This document shows positions 5,483-13,263 of a stretch of 28,784 nt of DNA, piece by piece. The stretch is from the NCBI GenBank assembly GCA_036782995.1, contig DAIPXZ010000015.1, positions 1 through 28,784 of the forward strand. The letters run 5' to 3'. The stretch's first letter is position 1. Every line of letters begins with the position of its first letter. The notes below the pieces were generated by a model that was given only the letters and a program-made list of their open reading frames with translations, did not search any database and had not been told where the DNA came from. The stretch comes from DAIPXZ01 sp036782995 (GTDB lineage Bacteria > Bacillota > Clostridia > Saccharofermentanales > Saccharofermentanaceae). The translations under genes were made by a program, and so were the position numbers.

Positions 5483-7094
5483 AAGCGTCATTGACAAGAA
5501 ACCGAATGATTTTGAAGCATATCAAGACTACTTCGACACGCTGCGGCTGCTCGGCAAAGAGGATAAGGCGAAGTCGTATGAGCATAACCTTTGGCTGCGG
5601 GGCGAAACGGCGAAGCAAGTCATGGGCGGTACTGATGGAACGGTCATAGGCAAGTTCTTTGATTTGAACAAAAAGACGTACCTTTATGCGGCCGTGGACG
5701 ATTTCGATTCGTATTGCTTGTATTTGGAGTGGAACAGGGAGCCGCAAAAGCGATTCTATCAGCCGCGCCGCAAGGTGTTGTTCCCGCTCGTGAAAGACTT
5801 GCAGGACTTGGCGGATGGTAAGCTGGACTTTTTGGGGGTGAGCTTACCGCCTCGCGTGGGGAAGTCCACGCTCTGCATAATGTTCTTAACATGGCTCATG
5901 GGCAAGCGCCCTGATGTGGCAAGCGTAATGTCGGGGCATAGCGACAAGCTGACGGACGGGTTTTATCGTGAAGTGCTTTCGATATTAACTGATACGCAAA
6001 CATACCTGTGGAACGATGTGTTCCCTACGGTGCGGGTGGTGGACAATTCCGCGAAGAACGAAACGATTGACTTGAACAGGAAGAAGCGATTTCCCACGTT
6101 TACGGCGCGTTCTGTGGGTGGCACGTTGACTGGTGCTGTAGAAATAGGGGAGGGGGGCTGCCTGTACGTTGATGACTTGATCGAGGACTTAGAGGAAAGC
6201 CTTAACCCCGTTCGCCTGCAAGCAAAATATGACGCCTACTTGAACCAACTTAAAGACCGTAAAAAAGAGGGCGCGATAGAGTTAATGGTCGGCACTCGCT
6301 GGAATGTGCTTGATCCGCTGGGGCGCGTGCGTGAGCAGTATGCAGATAATCCACGCTATCGGTTTAGAGTAATGCCTGCGCTCAATGAGGATGGCGAGAG
6401 CAATTTTGTTTACGATTACGGAGTGGGTTTCACGACCGAATACTACCGCGACATGAAAGCCAGCATTGACGATGCGACTTGGTGCGCAAAGTACATGGGC
6501 AATCCGTATGTGCGCGAGGGCTTGCTGTTCCCTTCGGACGAGCTGCGGTATTACAACGGTGTGCTGCCCGACGGGGAACCCTACAAGGTGGCTGTATGCG
6601 ACGTAGCATGGGGCGGCGGCGATAGTACGTCGATGCCCTTCGCATATGTGTACGGTGACGCGGTGTATATCCACGACGTTGTGTTTAATCGCGGGGATAA
6701 GACCGTTACGCAGCCTGTTATCGTTGGTCGCACGAAGCAACATATGCCGCACAAGCAAAGGTACGAAGCTAATAACGGTGGCGGGGAGTTCTGCGATGCA
6801 GTAGATCAGATGCTGCGCAAGGATGGCGTACATGTCAACCTTACGGCGCGGAGAGCGCCGAATAATCAAAGCAAGGTCGGCCGCATAATTCAATTTTCGC
6901 CTGACATTAAAAAGTTCTATTTCATCGACGAAAAGAACCGCACAAAAGAGTATCAGGCTTTTATGAATGAACTTACCACGTTTTCGCAAACGGGCAAGAA
7001 CCCTCACGATGATGCGCCGGATAGTCTTGCGATGCTGGCTGATGAATTATTTCACGGTTCTGCCCGCGTAGAGCTGGGCAAGCGGATATGGTGA
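5451..7094 (+). CDS. terL: Terminase large subunit (packaging ATPase and nuclease)
   Basis: The 547-residue protein drives DNA into the empty head and cuts the concatemer. Walker A is LPPRVGKST (residues 132-140), Walker B is CLYVDD (237-242). The RNase H-fold nuclease begins with CDVAWGGGDS (383-392), carrying the first catalytic Asp, and ends with the conserved HDDAPDSLAML near 520. The first 100 residues form a helical extension (a TPR-like EAYQDYFDTLRLLGKEDKA run) before the ATPase. The start ATG at 5451 has AAGGAG 8 nt upstream and lies within the methylase gene. No separate small terminase was recognised upstream; the N-terminal extension might take over part of its role, or that gene may lie elsewhere. 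Confidence 0.95.
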   Translation: MQPQEILKAIKSVIDKKPNDFEAYQDYFDTLRLLGKEDKAKSYEHNLWLRGETAKQVMGGTDGTVIGKFFDLNKKTYLYAAVDDFDSYCLYLEWNREPQKRFYQPRRKVLFPLVKDLQDLADGKLDFLGVSLPPRVGKSTLCIMFLTWLMGKRPDVASVMSGHSDKLTDGFYREVLSILTDTQTYLWNDVFPTVRVVDNSAKNETIDLNRKKRFPTFTARSVGGTLTGAVEIGEGGCLYVDDLIEDLEESLNPVRLQAKYDAYLNQLKDRKKEGAIELMVGTRWNVLDPLGRVREQYADNPRYRFRVMPALNEDGESNFVYDYGVGFTTEYYRDMKASIDDATWCAKYMGNPYVREGLLFPSDELRYYNGVLPDGEPYKVAVCDVAWGGGDSTSMPFAYVYGDAVYIHDVVFNRGDKTVTQPVIVGRTKQHMPHKQRYEANNGGGEFCDAVDQMLRKDGVHVNLTARRAPNNQSKVGRIIQFSPDIKKFYFIDEKNRTKEYQAFMNELTTFSQTGKNPHDDAPDSLAMLADELFHGSARVELGKRIW

Positions 7095-7097
7095 GAC

Positions 7098-7191
7098 ACT
7101 ACATATTGTGGTTGAAAAACAATTTGAATACTACATATTGACAACCAATACATATTGTGGTATAATGTGAGTATGAGATACTATATGTAGT
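7098..7191. promoter_or_regulatory. Four-copy operator-like repeat tiling a promoter
   Basis: ACTACATATTG occurs at 7098-7108 and 7130-7140, with AATACATATTG at 7147-7157 and an inverted copy CTATATGTAGT at 7181-7191. The 13-mer TACATATTGTGGT is exact at 7100-7112 and 7149-7161. The copies cover the region upstream of -35, overlap the -35 box, fill the spacer and sit just after the expected start of transcription. That is the usual layout of repressor operators. Confidence 0.7.
7138..7166 (+). promoter_or_regulatory. Perfect-consensus sigma-A promoter inside the packaging genes
   Basis: TTGACA (7138-7143), exactly 17 bp, TATAAT (7161-7166): all 12 consensus positions match. It would start transcription near 7173, before the metallophosphoesterase and all downstream head genes. 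Confidence 0.9.
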
Positions 7192-7203
7192 GGTGGCGTT
7201 GCT

Positions 7204-7965
7204 TTGAAAGTGATTATAAGGCAATATCCGCACGAAACGGAATATTTGACCCTTTATCCCATTGCGGATGTGCATTGGGGAGCGGCAGAGTGCATGGAGC
7301 GCGAGTTTCAGGCATATCTGCGGAAGATACGGGAAGATGAAAGCGCTGCTGTGCTGCTGGCGGGCGATTTAATAAATAATGGTATTAAGTCATCCGTGAC
7401 AAATGTGTATGAGGAAAATTACACGCCGCACCAGCAAAAGAAAGATATGATCGCGTTGCTTGAGCCGATAAAGCACAAAGTTGTGGCCGGTGTGCGCGGG
7501 AACCATGAATATCGGTGCGTGAAGGAAACAAGTGCCGATGTGATGGACGATATTTTTTCAAAGCTTGGCATTGACGATGCCTATGCGTGTGATGCGGGGT
7601 TTGTGAAAATCTCGCTTGGCGAAAAGGCAAACAATAAGCCCGCAACATACATGATTTACCTTTCGCATGGTAGCGGCGGTGGTTCCCTGCTCGGAAGTGG
7701 ATTGAGCCGACAGGATGGATACCAAATGACGCTTGAGGGCGTGGATATATCCGTTACCGGGCATACACACCGACCGACGAAAACGCCGTCCGCAAGGATG
7801 ATATTTGATCCCAGGAATAACAAGATCACTAAAAGCAACACGCTGATTTTTGTTTGTACGTCATGGCTCGACTACGCAGGGTACCCCGAAAGGGCACAGA
7901 TGCGTCCTACGGCGTTTCATCCAGACACGATCCGGCTGGATGGCCGCAGGAAGGAATGGAAATAG
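7204..7965 (+). CDS. Calcineurin-like metallophosphoesterase
   Basis: The 253-residue protein carries the whole metal-binding set of the calcineurin-like phosphoesterase fold: DVH (residues 22-24), GD (54-55), GNHE (99-102), SHG, and GHTH near the C-terminal third. These bind two metal ions that hydrolyse phosphoester bonds; the substrate (nucleotide, nucleic acid or protein phosphate) is not evident. The start is probably TTG at 7204, with GTG at 7210 as an alternative; no ATG is available. The gene lies between terminase and portal and is the first gene after the perfect promoter, so it may be expressed separately from the terminase. Phosphoesterases at this position are known in other Bacillota phages, without a defined role. 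Confidence 0.85.
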   Translation: MKVIIRQYPHETEYLTLYPIADVHWGAAECMEREFQAYLRKIREDESAAVLLAGDLINNGIKSSVTNVYEENYTPHQQKKDMIALLEPIKHKVVAGVRGNHEYRCVKETSADVMDDIFSKLGIDDAYACDAGFVKISLGEKANNKPATYMIYLSHGSGGGSLLGSGLSRQDGYQMTLEGVDISVTGHTHRPTKTPSARMIFDPRNNKITKSNTLIFVCTSWLDYAGYPERAQMRPTAFHPDTIRLDGRRKEWK

Positions 7966-8251
7966 TTGATTTTTCCGCAAGCCTCTCAACGATGCGCAAC
8001 ACGCGGGCATTCTGAAATACTTTGGCATTGAGGGTTTACGCCGCCAAGATACGCAGGGGTGGGAGCGTGACGGCGCAAGGAACAGTTCTTATGGCATCTT
8101 CCCTTCTTCCGTGTTATAGCGCCGTGGCTTCTCTCCTTTCACCACGGCGCGCACGGAGGGAGAAACGAAAACAAGGGGGTAAGCGGCAACGGTATCATTT
8201 GGGCGCAAGAAAATCCTGTGCGATGAACAGGCAATAACGGAAGCTAATGTT
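7966..8251. other. Gap before the portal gene: hairpin, coding-like fragment, upstream portal frame
   Basis: No gene with a normal start fits. One forward frame is open from after a TGA near 7969 to a TAG near 8116 and reads like protein (ILKYFGIEGLRRQDTQGWER) but lacks a start codon. A 9-bp perfect inverted repeat GCGCCGTGG/CCACGGCGC (8119-8127 and 8142-8150) follows, with a pyrimidine-rich 14-nt loop and no T-run. From 8183 the portal frame is already open (see the portal entry). A strong AAGGGGG ribosome-like site is at 8173-8179. Confidence 0.5.
8119..8150 (+). promoter_or_regulatory. 9-bp inverted repeat before the portal gene
   Basis: GCGCCGTGG and CCACGGCGC pair perfectly around CTTCTCTCCTTTCA. 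With no U-run it is not a standard terminator. It could be a processing or translational control hairpin, or a binding site. Confidence 0.5.
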
Positions 8252-9616
8252 GTGAGCGTTTTGCAAGACGCTCTTTCGGTGCATCGCAAAAACAGCGCGG
8301 AAGTTGATTATCTGTATCGCTACTACAAGGGTGAACAACCGATTTTGCGGCGCACGAAGGAAATCCGTCCTGAAATCTGCAATCGCATTGTCGAGAACAG
8401 GGCGAACGAGATTGTTTCGTTCAAGACTGGATATTTATGCGGTGAACCGTTACAGTATATCAGCCGTGGCAGCACTGATGATGTTTCGGATGGCATTAGC
8501 AGGCTGAACGACATGATGCTGTTGTGCGGCAAAGCGGCTAAGGACAAAGAGCTTGCCGAATGGATGTATATATGTGGTACGGGGTATCGGATGATAACCC
8601 CAAACTCGCCGTACATAAACAGTGACATCGTGCCGAAACTGCAAAACAGGCGCACGGACTTTATGGAAGATGAAGCGCCGTTTGATATTTACACACTCGA
8701 CCCGCGCAATGCTTTTGTAATATACCATTCGGGGTTAGGCGAAAAGCCGATTTTGGGGGTTAAGTACGTCGTTCGGCAGGACAAGAAGATTGTGTTCAGC
8801 GCGTACACAAAAACGCATTATTTTGAACTTGTCGCGGAGAACATGATCGGCGGGTTGCGGCTAGAAAAGGCCGAAAGGCGCATTCTTGGTGAAATTCCGA
8901 TTGTGGAATATCCGCTTAACAACGCACGGCAAGGCGCGTTTGAAGTTGTATTGCCGTTGCTTGATGCTATTAACACGGTTCAGAGCAACAGGCTTGACGG
9001 CATAGAGCAATTTATACAGAGCCTGATCGTCTTAACAAACGCAGAGATTGAAGAAGATAAGGCAAAGCTACTTCGCGAGGCTGGGCTTATAACGCTCAAG
9101 TCGTATGGCGAAAACAAAGCGGATTTGAAAATCATTGCCGAGCAGTTAGACCAACAGCAGACTCAGACGCTTATTGACTATATGCACCAAACCATTTTGG
9201 ACATCGTAGGTATGCCGAACAGGAACGGCGGGAGTAGCACGAGCGACACCGGGGCAGCCGTTCAAATGCGGGATGGTCACAGTAGCGCAGAATCTCGCGC
9301 CAAGGCTGACGAGCTGATGTTCAAGGAAGCGGAGCGACAGATTTTGAAAGTCGCGCTTTCGATTATTCGCTCCACCGTAGGAACGGAATTAAAGCTGGCC
9401 GATGTGGAAATCCGCTTTACGCGCCGTAACTACGAGAACTTGCAATCCAAGGCGCAGGTACTTGTGTCTCTCTTGAACTGTGACAAGATTGCCCCCTCGC
9501 TGGCCTTTGCACATTGCGGCATGTTTTCTGATGCGGAGGACGCTGCCAAAATGAGCGCGGAGCATTATGCAAACGTGCAAGCCGCGCTGGAGCGTGATTT
9601 GAATGAAGCTGTATAG
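8252..9616 (+). CDS. Portal protein, SPP1 gp6-like
   Basis: The portal is the dodecameric ring at one head vertex through which DNA passes and to which terminase and connectors bind. The family signs are the N-terminal YLYRYYKGEQPILRR, the block RIVENRANEIVSFKTGYL, GEPLQYISRG, and the C-terminal helix-rich region before FTRRNYENLQSKAQVL. At 454 residues from the GTG at 8252 it is near the usual length. However, the same frame is open upstream for 23 codons (8183-8251, ...GRKKILCDEQAITEANV) and reads like the normal start of the family as I recall it. There is no ATG, GTG or TTG there, while AAGGGGG at 8173-8179 would suit an ACG at 8189. The true start is therefore uncertain. The gene overlaps the next one by 14 bp. 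Confidence 0.93.
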   Translation: MSVLQDALSVHRKNSAEVDYLYRYYKGEQPILRRTKEIRPEICNRIVENRANEIVSFKTGYLCGEPLQYISRGSTDDVSDGISRLNDMMLLCGKAAKDKELAEWMYICGTGYRMITPNSPYINSDIVPKLQNRRTDFMEDEAPFDIYTLDPRNAFVIYHSGLGEKPILGVKYVVRQDKKIVFSAYTKTHYFELVAENMIGGLRLEKAERRILGEIPIVEYPLNNARQGAFEVVLPLLDAINTVQSNRLDGIEQFIQSLIVLTNAEIEEDKAKLLREAGLITLKSYGENKADLKIIAEQLDQQQTQTLIDYMHQTILDIVGMPNRNGGSSTSDTGAAVQMRDGHSSAESRAKADELMFKEAERQILKVALSIIRSTVGTELKLADVEIRFTRRNYENLQSKAQVLVSLLNCDKIAPSLAFAHCGMFSDAEDAAKMSAEHYANVQAALERDLNEAV

Positions 9617-10175
9617 CCGCGCAGATAAAGAGGTTGCAAAGCTAAACCGATACTTTATTCAAGAGTTTTTACGCTTTCAAGCAATCAAGCTGGACGAGCT
9701 TAATGTTTTGAGGTCTGCAAAGGCAATGTATGAGCGGATGGACAAAAAAGCGCGGGCGGCGTTTGTGCGGATTGCAAAAGAGCAGGACGACGATATAACG
9801 ATTGCGGAAGCCTTGTTTCTGCTTGAAGAATACGACCCTGTTACAAAATACGTTTACACGCATGAAGTCGAACGCAAGCGCATGAGGTTTGCGGAGGCGT
9901 TCATTGCAAGCAAGGGAAACGCAAGCGAAGTTAAAACTGCATTGCGCTTGTGGAGCAACATGATACGGCAGTATTCAATAGCAATTACGGATGAAGCATT
10001 GCTTTTATCTTACAAAAAGGCGGGTGTGGAATATGTGAAGTGGATAACAGAGGAAGATGAACTGCGTTGTGCGGAGTGTGCGGAGCGGCACGACAAGGTT
10101 TATCACATTGACAGCATCCCGCCAAAACCGCACATAAATTGTAGATGTTATTTTGAACCGACGAAAAAGCAGTAA
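9603..10175 (+). CDS. Minor head protein, phage Mu gpF-like (short form)
   Basis: The C-terminus has the family pattern: WITEEDELRCAECAERHDKV followed by IPPKPHINCRCYF. Four cysteines in CxxC and CRC pairs, together with PPxPHxNCRC, mark the Mu F / SPP1 gp7 domain. The N-terminal 120 residues are helical and charged. At 190 residues it is shorter than most family members, but the helical and cysteine parts are both present. The protein is thought to sit inside or at the portal vertex and to help head assembly or early DNA ejection. The ATG at 9603 lies inside the end of the portal gene, giving translational coupling. Confidence 0.88.
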   Translation: MKLYSRADKEVAKLNRYFIQEFLRFQAIKLDELNVLRSAKAMYERMDKKARAAFVRIAKEQDDDITIAEALFLLEEYDPVTKYVYTHEVERKRMRFAEAFIASKGNASEVKTALRLWSNMIRQYSIAITDEALLLSYKKAGVEYVKWITEEDELRCAECAERHDKVYHIDSIPPKPHINCRCYFEPTKKQ

Positions 10176-10278
10176 AACTGTGGGGAGAAGCACGTTAAAG
10201 GCACAAAAAAATGTGAGAGAACACAACAAACACGAAATACAGCCAGAGAAGGCTTAAAAACGCAAAAGGAGAATAAAA

Positions 10279-10860
10279 ATGGCATTTGATTTTACGAAAC
10301 TGGACGGATATAAACCCGAACTAACGGCAGAGGAAAAACTTGCGTTGCTTGACAAGTACGAAGCGCCCGCGCCGGATTATACGGGGTACATATCCAAAAG
10401 CAATTTTGACAAAGTTGCTTCTGAACTTGCCGAGGCGAAACGCCAGCTAAAGGCAAAGTTGACCGAAGAAGAACAAAAAGAAGCCGCCCGCCTTGAAGCT
10501 GAAAAAGCTATTAAGGACGAACTGGACGCGCTCCGCAAGGAAAATGCCGTCACAAAAAACAAGGCTGATTTCCTGGGGCTGGGCTACGACGATGCGCTTG
10601 CAACCGAAACCGCAAGGGCTCTTGCTGATGGGGATATGAAAAAGGTTTTTGAAAATCAGAAGAAGCACATCGAAAACGTTCGTAAGGCCGAACGCGCCGC
10701 TGCACTTGCTAATGACCCTAAGCCGCCTGCCGGTAGTGGCGGTGACGCAAAAATCACAAAAGAACAGTTTAGCGCAATGGGCTACGCCGAACAGTTAAAA
10801 GTATTCAACGAACAGCCCGAACTATACAAACAATTAACTGGAGGAACAAATAATGGCTAA
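10279..10860 (+). CDS. Capsid scaffolding protein
   Basis: The product is 193 residues, placed immediately before the major capsid gene. It is very rich in Lys, Glu and Ala, with a long predicted coiled coil (about residues 45-150; KVASELAEAKRQLKAKLTEE, then EKAIKDELDALRKENAV). A Gly/Pro linker (PPAGSGGDAKIT) and a small C-terminal helical domain follow. Size, composition and position are those of the scaffold that templates procapsid assembly and then leaves. The start has an AAAAGGAGAATAAAA ribosome site. The gene overlaps the capsid gene by 8 bp, so production of the two is coupled. The 103-bp gap before it holds no gene. Confidence 0.88.
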   Translation: MAFDFTKLDGYKPELTAEEKLALLDKYEAPAPDYTGYISKSNFDKVASELAEAKRQLKAKLTEEEQKEAARLEAEKAIKDELDALRKENAVTKNKADFLGLGYDDALATETARALADGDMKKVFENQKKHIENVRKAERAAALANDPKPPAGSGGDAKITKEQFSAMGYAEQLKVFNEQPELYKQLTGGTNNG

Positions 10861-11971
10861 CGAAACTAAACTTTCCAGCATTATCAATCCGCAAGTTTTG
10901 GCGGATATGATTGAGGGCAAGCTGGTAAACGCGATGAAGTTTACCCCGCTTTGCAAGGTTGACAACACCCTTGTAGGGCAGCCCGGCAACACCGTGACGC
11001 TCCCGCAGTTTGCGTACATTGGCGATGCGGCTGACATTAACGAGCTTGGGACTTACGCCAACGCGGAACTCACGGCTACTACGCAGCAGGTCGCCATCAA
11101 GAAAATCGGCAAGGCCGTGTCGATTTCTGATGAAGCGATTCTGTCCGGCTACGGCGACCCTGTGGGCGAGATCGGCAAGCAGCTTACCGTGTCGATTGCA
11201 AGCAAGGTTGACGGCGATGTGTTGGCGGCACTTGACAACGCGACGCTGATTCACCCTGTTGTTTCGGTTACGCCGAACGAAATCAACAACGCCCTTGTGA
11301 AGATGGGCGAGGACTTTGAGGGCGACAAGTATCTGTTCGTAAGTCCTGCCACTTACGCTGTACTGCGCGATTCTGCCGAATGGCTGCCTGCGTCGGAGGT
11401 TGCGGCCAACCTTGTGATTGCTGGCACGGTTGGCATGATTTACGGCTGCGTCGTGGTTATCACCAACAAGATTGCCACTACCAATACGGCGTACATCGTG
11501 AAGCCGGGCGCGGTTGCTCTGTTTATGAAGCGCGGCGTATCCCTTGAAACGTTCCGGGAACAGAACGATTCCACCACGTTCCATGCTAATAAGCACTATG
11601 CGCCCTATCTGTATGACAGCTCTAAGGTTGTCAAACTGGGTGCAGCCACGCTTACCGCGCTGACCGTGACGCAGAAAGCCTCCATCTCGGGCGGCAAGGC
11701 CGAGTTTGTGGTTGCTGGTTATCCTACCAACCTATCTTACGGCTGGAAGGCTTATGCGGCCACCGGGCTTAATGCCGCGTTGAGTGTTGCGGTTGGTGAC
11801 ACGTTCGACAACGGCTCCGGCGCGACCCACGCAGACTTTGCCGCCGAGTACGAGGCCGGGTTCAAGTATGCTGCCGTCAACGACAAGTATTTCCAGGTTA
11901 TCTACGTTGACGCGGCTGGCAAGATTCGCGGCACTGGCAACGTGAAGATTGCTACCACAATTTCAGCCTAA
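10853..11971 (+). CDS. Major capsid protein, HK97 fold, with extra C-terminal domain
   Basis: The 372-residue protein builds the icosahedral head shell. The first 265 residues look like the N4 gp56 / HK97-type coat proteins of Bacillota phages: an N-terminal arm (INPQVLADMIEGKLVNAMKF), then QPGNTVTLPQFAYIGDA, the KKIGKAVSISDEAILSGYGD region, and a P-domain/A-domain end of the type VSLETFREQ...HYAPYLYDSSKVVKLG. The last 100 residues (from about 270) form a separate, beta-rich, Gly/Ala/Thr domain that is not needed for the fold and probably decorates the capsid surface. The ATG at 10853 is 8 nt after GGAGG. Expression is likely high. Confidence 0.92.
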   Translation: MANETKLSSIINPQVLADMIEGKLVNAMKFTPLCKVDNTLVGQPGNTVTLPQFAYIGDAADINELGTYANAELTATTQQVAIKKIGKAVSISDEAILSGYGDPVGEIGKQLTVSIASKVDGDVLAALDNATLIHPVVSVTPNEINNALVKMGEDFEGDKYLFVSPATYAVLRDSAEWLPASEVAANLVIAGTVGMIYGCVVVITNKIATTNTAYIVKPGAVALFMKRGVSLETFREQNDSTTFHANKHYAPYLYDSSKVVKLGAATLTALTVTQKASISGGKAEFVVAGYPTNLSYGWKAYAATGLNAALSVAVGDTFDNGSGATHADFAAEYEAGFKYAAVNDKYFQVIYVDAAGKIRGTGNVKIATTISA

Positions 11972-11995
11972 ATTAAACAAGGGAGGGTACACGGC

Positions 11996-12322
11996 ATGAA
12001 TGACGCTGAAAAGCTCGGTCAACTGAAAGCATTATTGCAAATAACGGACATGATGCAGGAAGCGACGCTTGCTGTGTACCTCGATTTCGCCAAAGCCGAA
12101 ATTCTCGCATGGCTGTATTCCGGCAAAACGCCAGAGGGCGTGTCGGATGTGCCAGCACGGTATATCCCTACGCAGATACAAGCGGTTGTTGTTGGGTACG
12201 GCTTGCAGGGATTGGAGAACCAGACGGCAAGTACGGAAAGCGCCATCACGCGGCAGTTCAAGTACAGCAATATGCTGGAGTTTATCCGCACGAGCGTTGT
12301 TCCGTATGCACAGGTGATGTGA
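11996..12322 (+). CDS. Head-tail connector (adaptor) protein
   Basis: The 108-residue helical protein directly follows the capsid gene, where HK97 gp6 / SPP1 gp15-type adaptors are encoded. Its helices include LGQLKALLQITDMMQEATLA, a stretch with AKAEILAWLY, then VPARYIPTQIQAVVVGY and a C-terminal SNMLEFIRTSVVPYAQVM. These match the small helical adaptor that docks as a ring below the portal. The ribosome site GGGAGGG precedes the ATG at 11996. The gene ends one base before the next one begins. Confidence 0.8.
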   Translation: MNDAEKLGQLKALLQITDMMQEATLAVYLDFAKAEILAWLYSGKTPEGVSDVPARYIPTQIQAVVVGYGLQGLENQTASTESAITRQFKYSNMLEFIRTSVVPYAQVM

Positions 12323-12323
12323 T

Positions 12324-12770
12324 ATGCGCTTTAGTGAGAGGAACAAGCAGCCGGTGTGGTACTCAACATTCGTCAGCAAAACGGAGATTGTGGACGAATA
12401 CGGCAACTCAACCGGCGAGTATGAGATAACCTACACCGCGCCGGCCAAAACCGCGTGGAATGTGAACGTGGTGGAGAGTGAAGCCGACGTAGCCATGTTC
12501 GGGGTGCAAGCCATGGATACCATAGTTGGCGTGGCCCCTCGGAATGGATTCCCGCTGGATGAAACTTCAATCCTTTGGTACGGAATAACGCCCACAATCA
12601 AAGAGGACGGAACGACCGACACGGCGCACAATTACCGCGTTGTTGGGATAAGGCCGTCGCTGAACACGGTTAGGTTTTATGCGCAAAAGGTTAGTGTGAC
12701 GCAAGTGGTGGAGCAGGAGCCGATTGATCCGGAAGAGCCGATTGATCCGGGAGGTGACGAGGATGGCTAA
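12324..12770 (+). CDS. Head completion (stopper) protein
   Basis: The 148-residue, beta-rich protein sits in the position of the SPP1 gp16-like head closure proteins, which plug the connector after packaging. The body has strand-like segments (TAWNVNVVESEADVAMFG, ILWYGITPTIKEDGTTD, NYRVVGIRPSLNTVRFYAQ). The C-terminus is a low-complexity acidic proline tail made of two copies of EPIDP, encoded by a 15-bp tandem repeat GAGCCGATTGATCCG around 12718-12750. The tail is absent from the core fold and may be a slippage product. Identity rests on position and size rather than on a clear motif. Confidence 0.7.
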   Translation: MRFSERNKQPVWYSTFVSKTEIVDEYGNSTGEYEITYTAPAKTAWNVNVVESEADVAMFGVQAMDTIVGVAPRNGFPLDETSILWYGITPTIKEDGTTDTAHNYRVVGIRPSLNTVRFYAQKVSVTQVVEQEPIDPEEPIDPGGDEDG

Positions 12771-13263
12771 GAAAATCACCATCCAGCTTTCCGAAGAATC
12801 CATCAAGGCGGCGATTAAGGAACTGAACGCCTACAAGCGTGAGTTGAACAAGAAGGTGCAAGCCCTTATTGACGCGATGGTCGCCCACGGCGAGGACTAC
12901 GCTATTAACCAAGTCGGGCATGTAGACACGGGGGAAACGCTGTCCTCCATCCACGGATACCGTGACGGGAACAAGGGCGTTGTCGTGGCAGGCGGTAACG
13001 CAATCTGGCTGGAATTTGGTACGGGCGTTCGGCATAACGGCTCCGCCGGTGGCTCTCCGCATCCAGTTGGCGCGGAGTTGGGCATGACGATAGGCGAATA
13101 CGGTCAAGGCAAGGGCGCGAACCCAAACGGCTGGTGGTACTATGACGGAGATAAAGTAAAGCATACATACGGTATACCTGCCAATATGTTCATGTGGCGC
13201 ACAGCGCGGGAACTGGAAAGGGTTGCGCCAGAGCTGGCGAGGGAGGTATTTGCAAGTGGTTGA
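12763..13263 (+). CDS. HK97 gp10-like tail-joining protein
   Basis: The start is taken at ATG 12763 (MAKKITIQLSEES) because GGAGGTGA lies 8 nt upstream. The longer open frame from 12724 would begin inside the previous gene without a ribosome site. The 166-residue product has the gp10 family layout: an N-terminal helix, the loop HVDTGETLSSIHGYRDG, then AIWLEFGTG, a Gly-rich region and a C-terminal PANMFMWRTARELERV. These proteins link the closed head to the tail or help tail completion. The gene overlaps both neighbours by 8 bp. Confidence 0.85.
   Translation: MAKKITIQLSEESIKAAIKELNAYKRELNKKVQALIDAMVAHGEDYAINQVGHVDTGETLSSIHGYRDGNKGVVVAGGNAIWLEFGTGVRHNGSAGGSPHPVGAELGMTIGEYGQGKGANPNGWWYYDGDKVKHTYGIPANMFMWRTARELERVAPELAREVFASG

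Noticed and set aside
8022..8237. 71-codon frame before the portal
   Set aside because: Its composition is not protein-like (Arg/Lys-rich translation of the hairpin region), it has no ribosome site and it conflicts with the portal frame.
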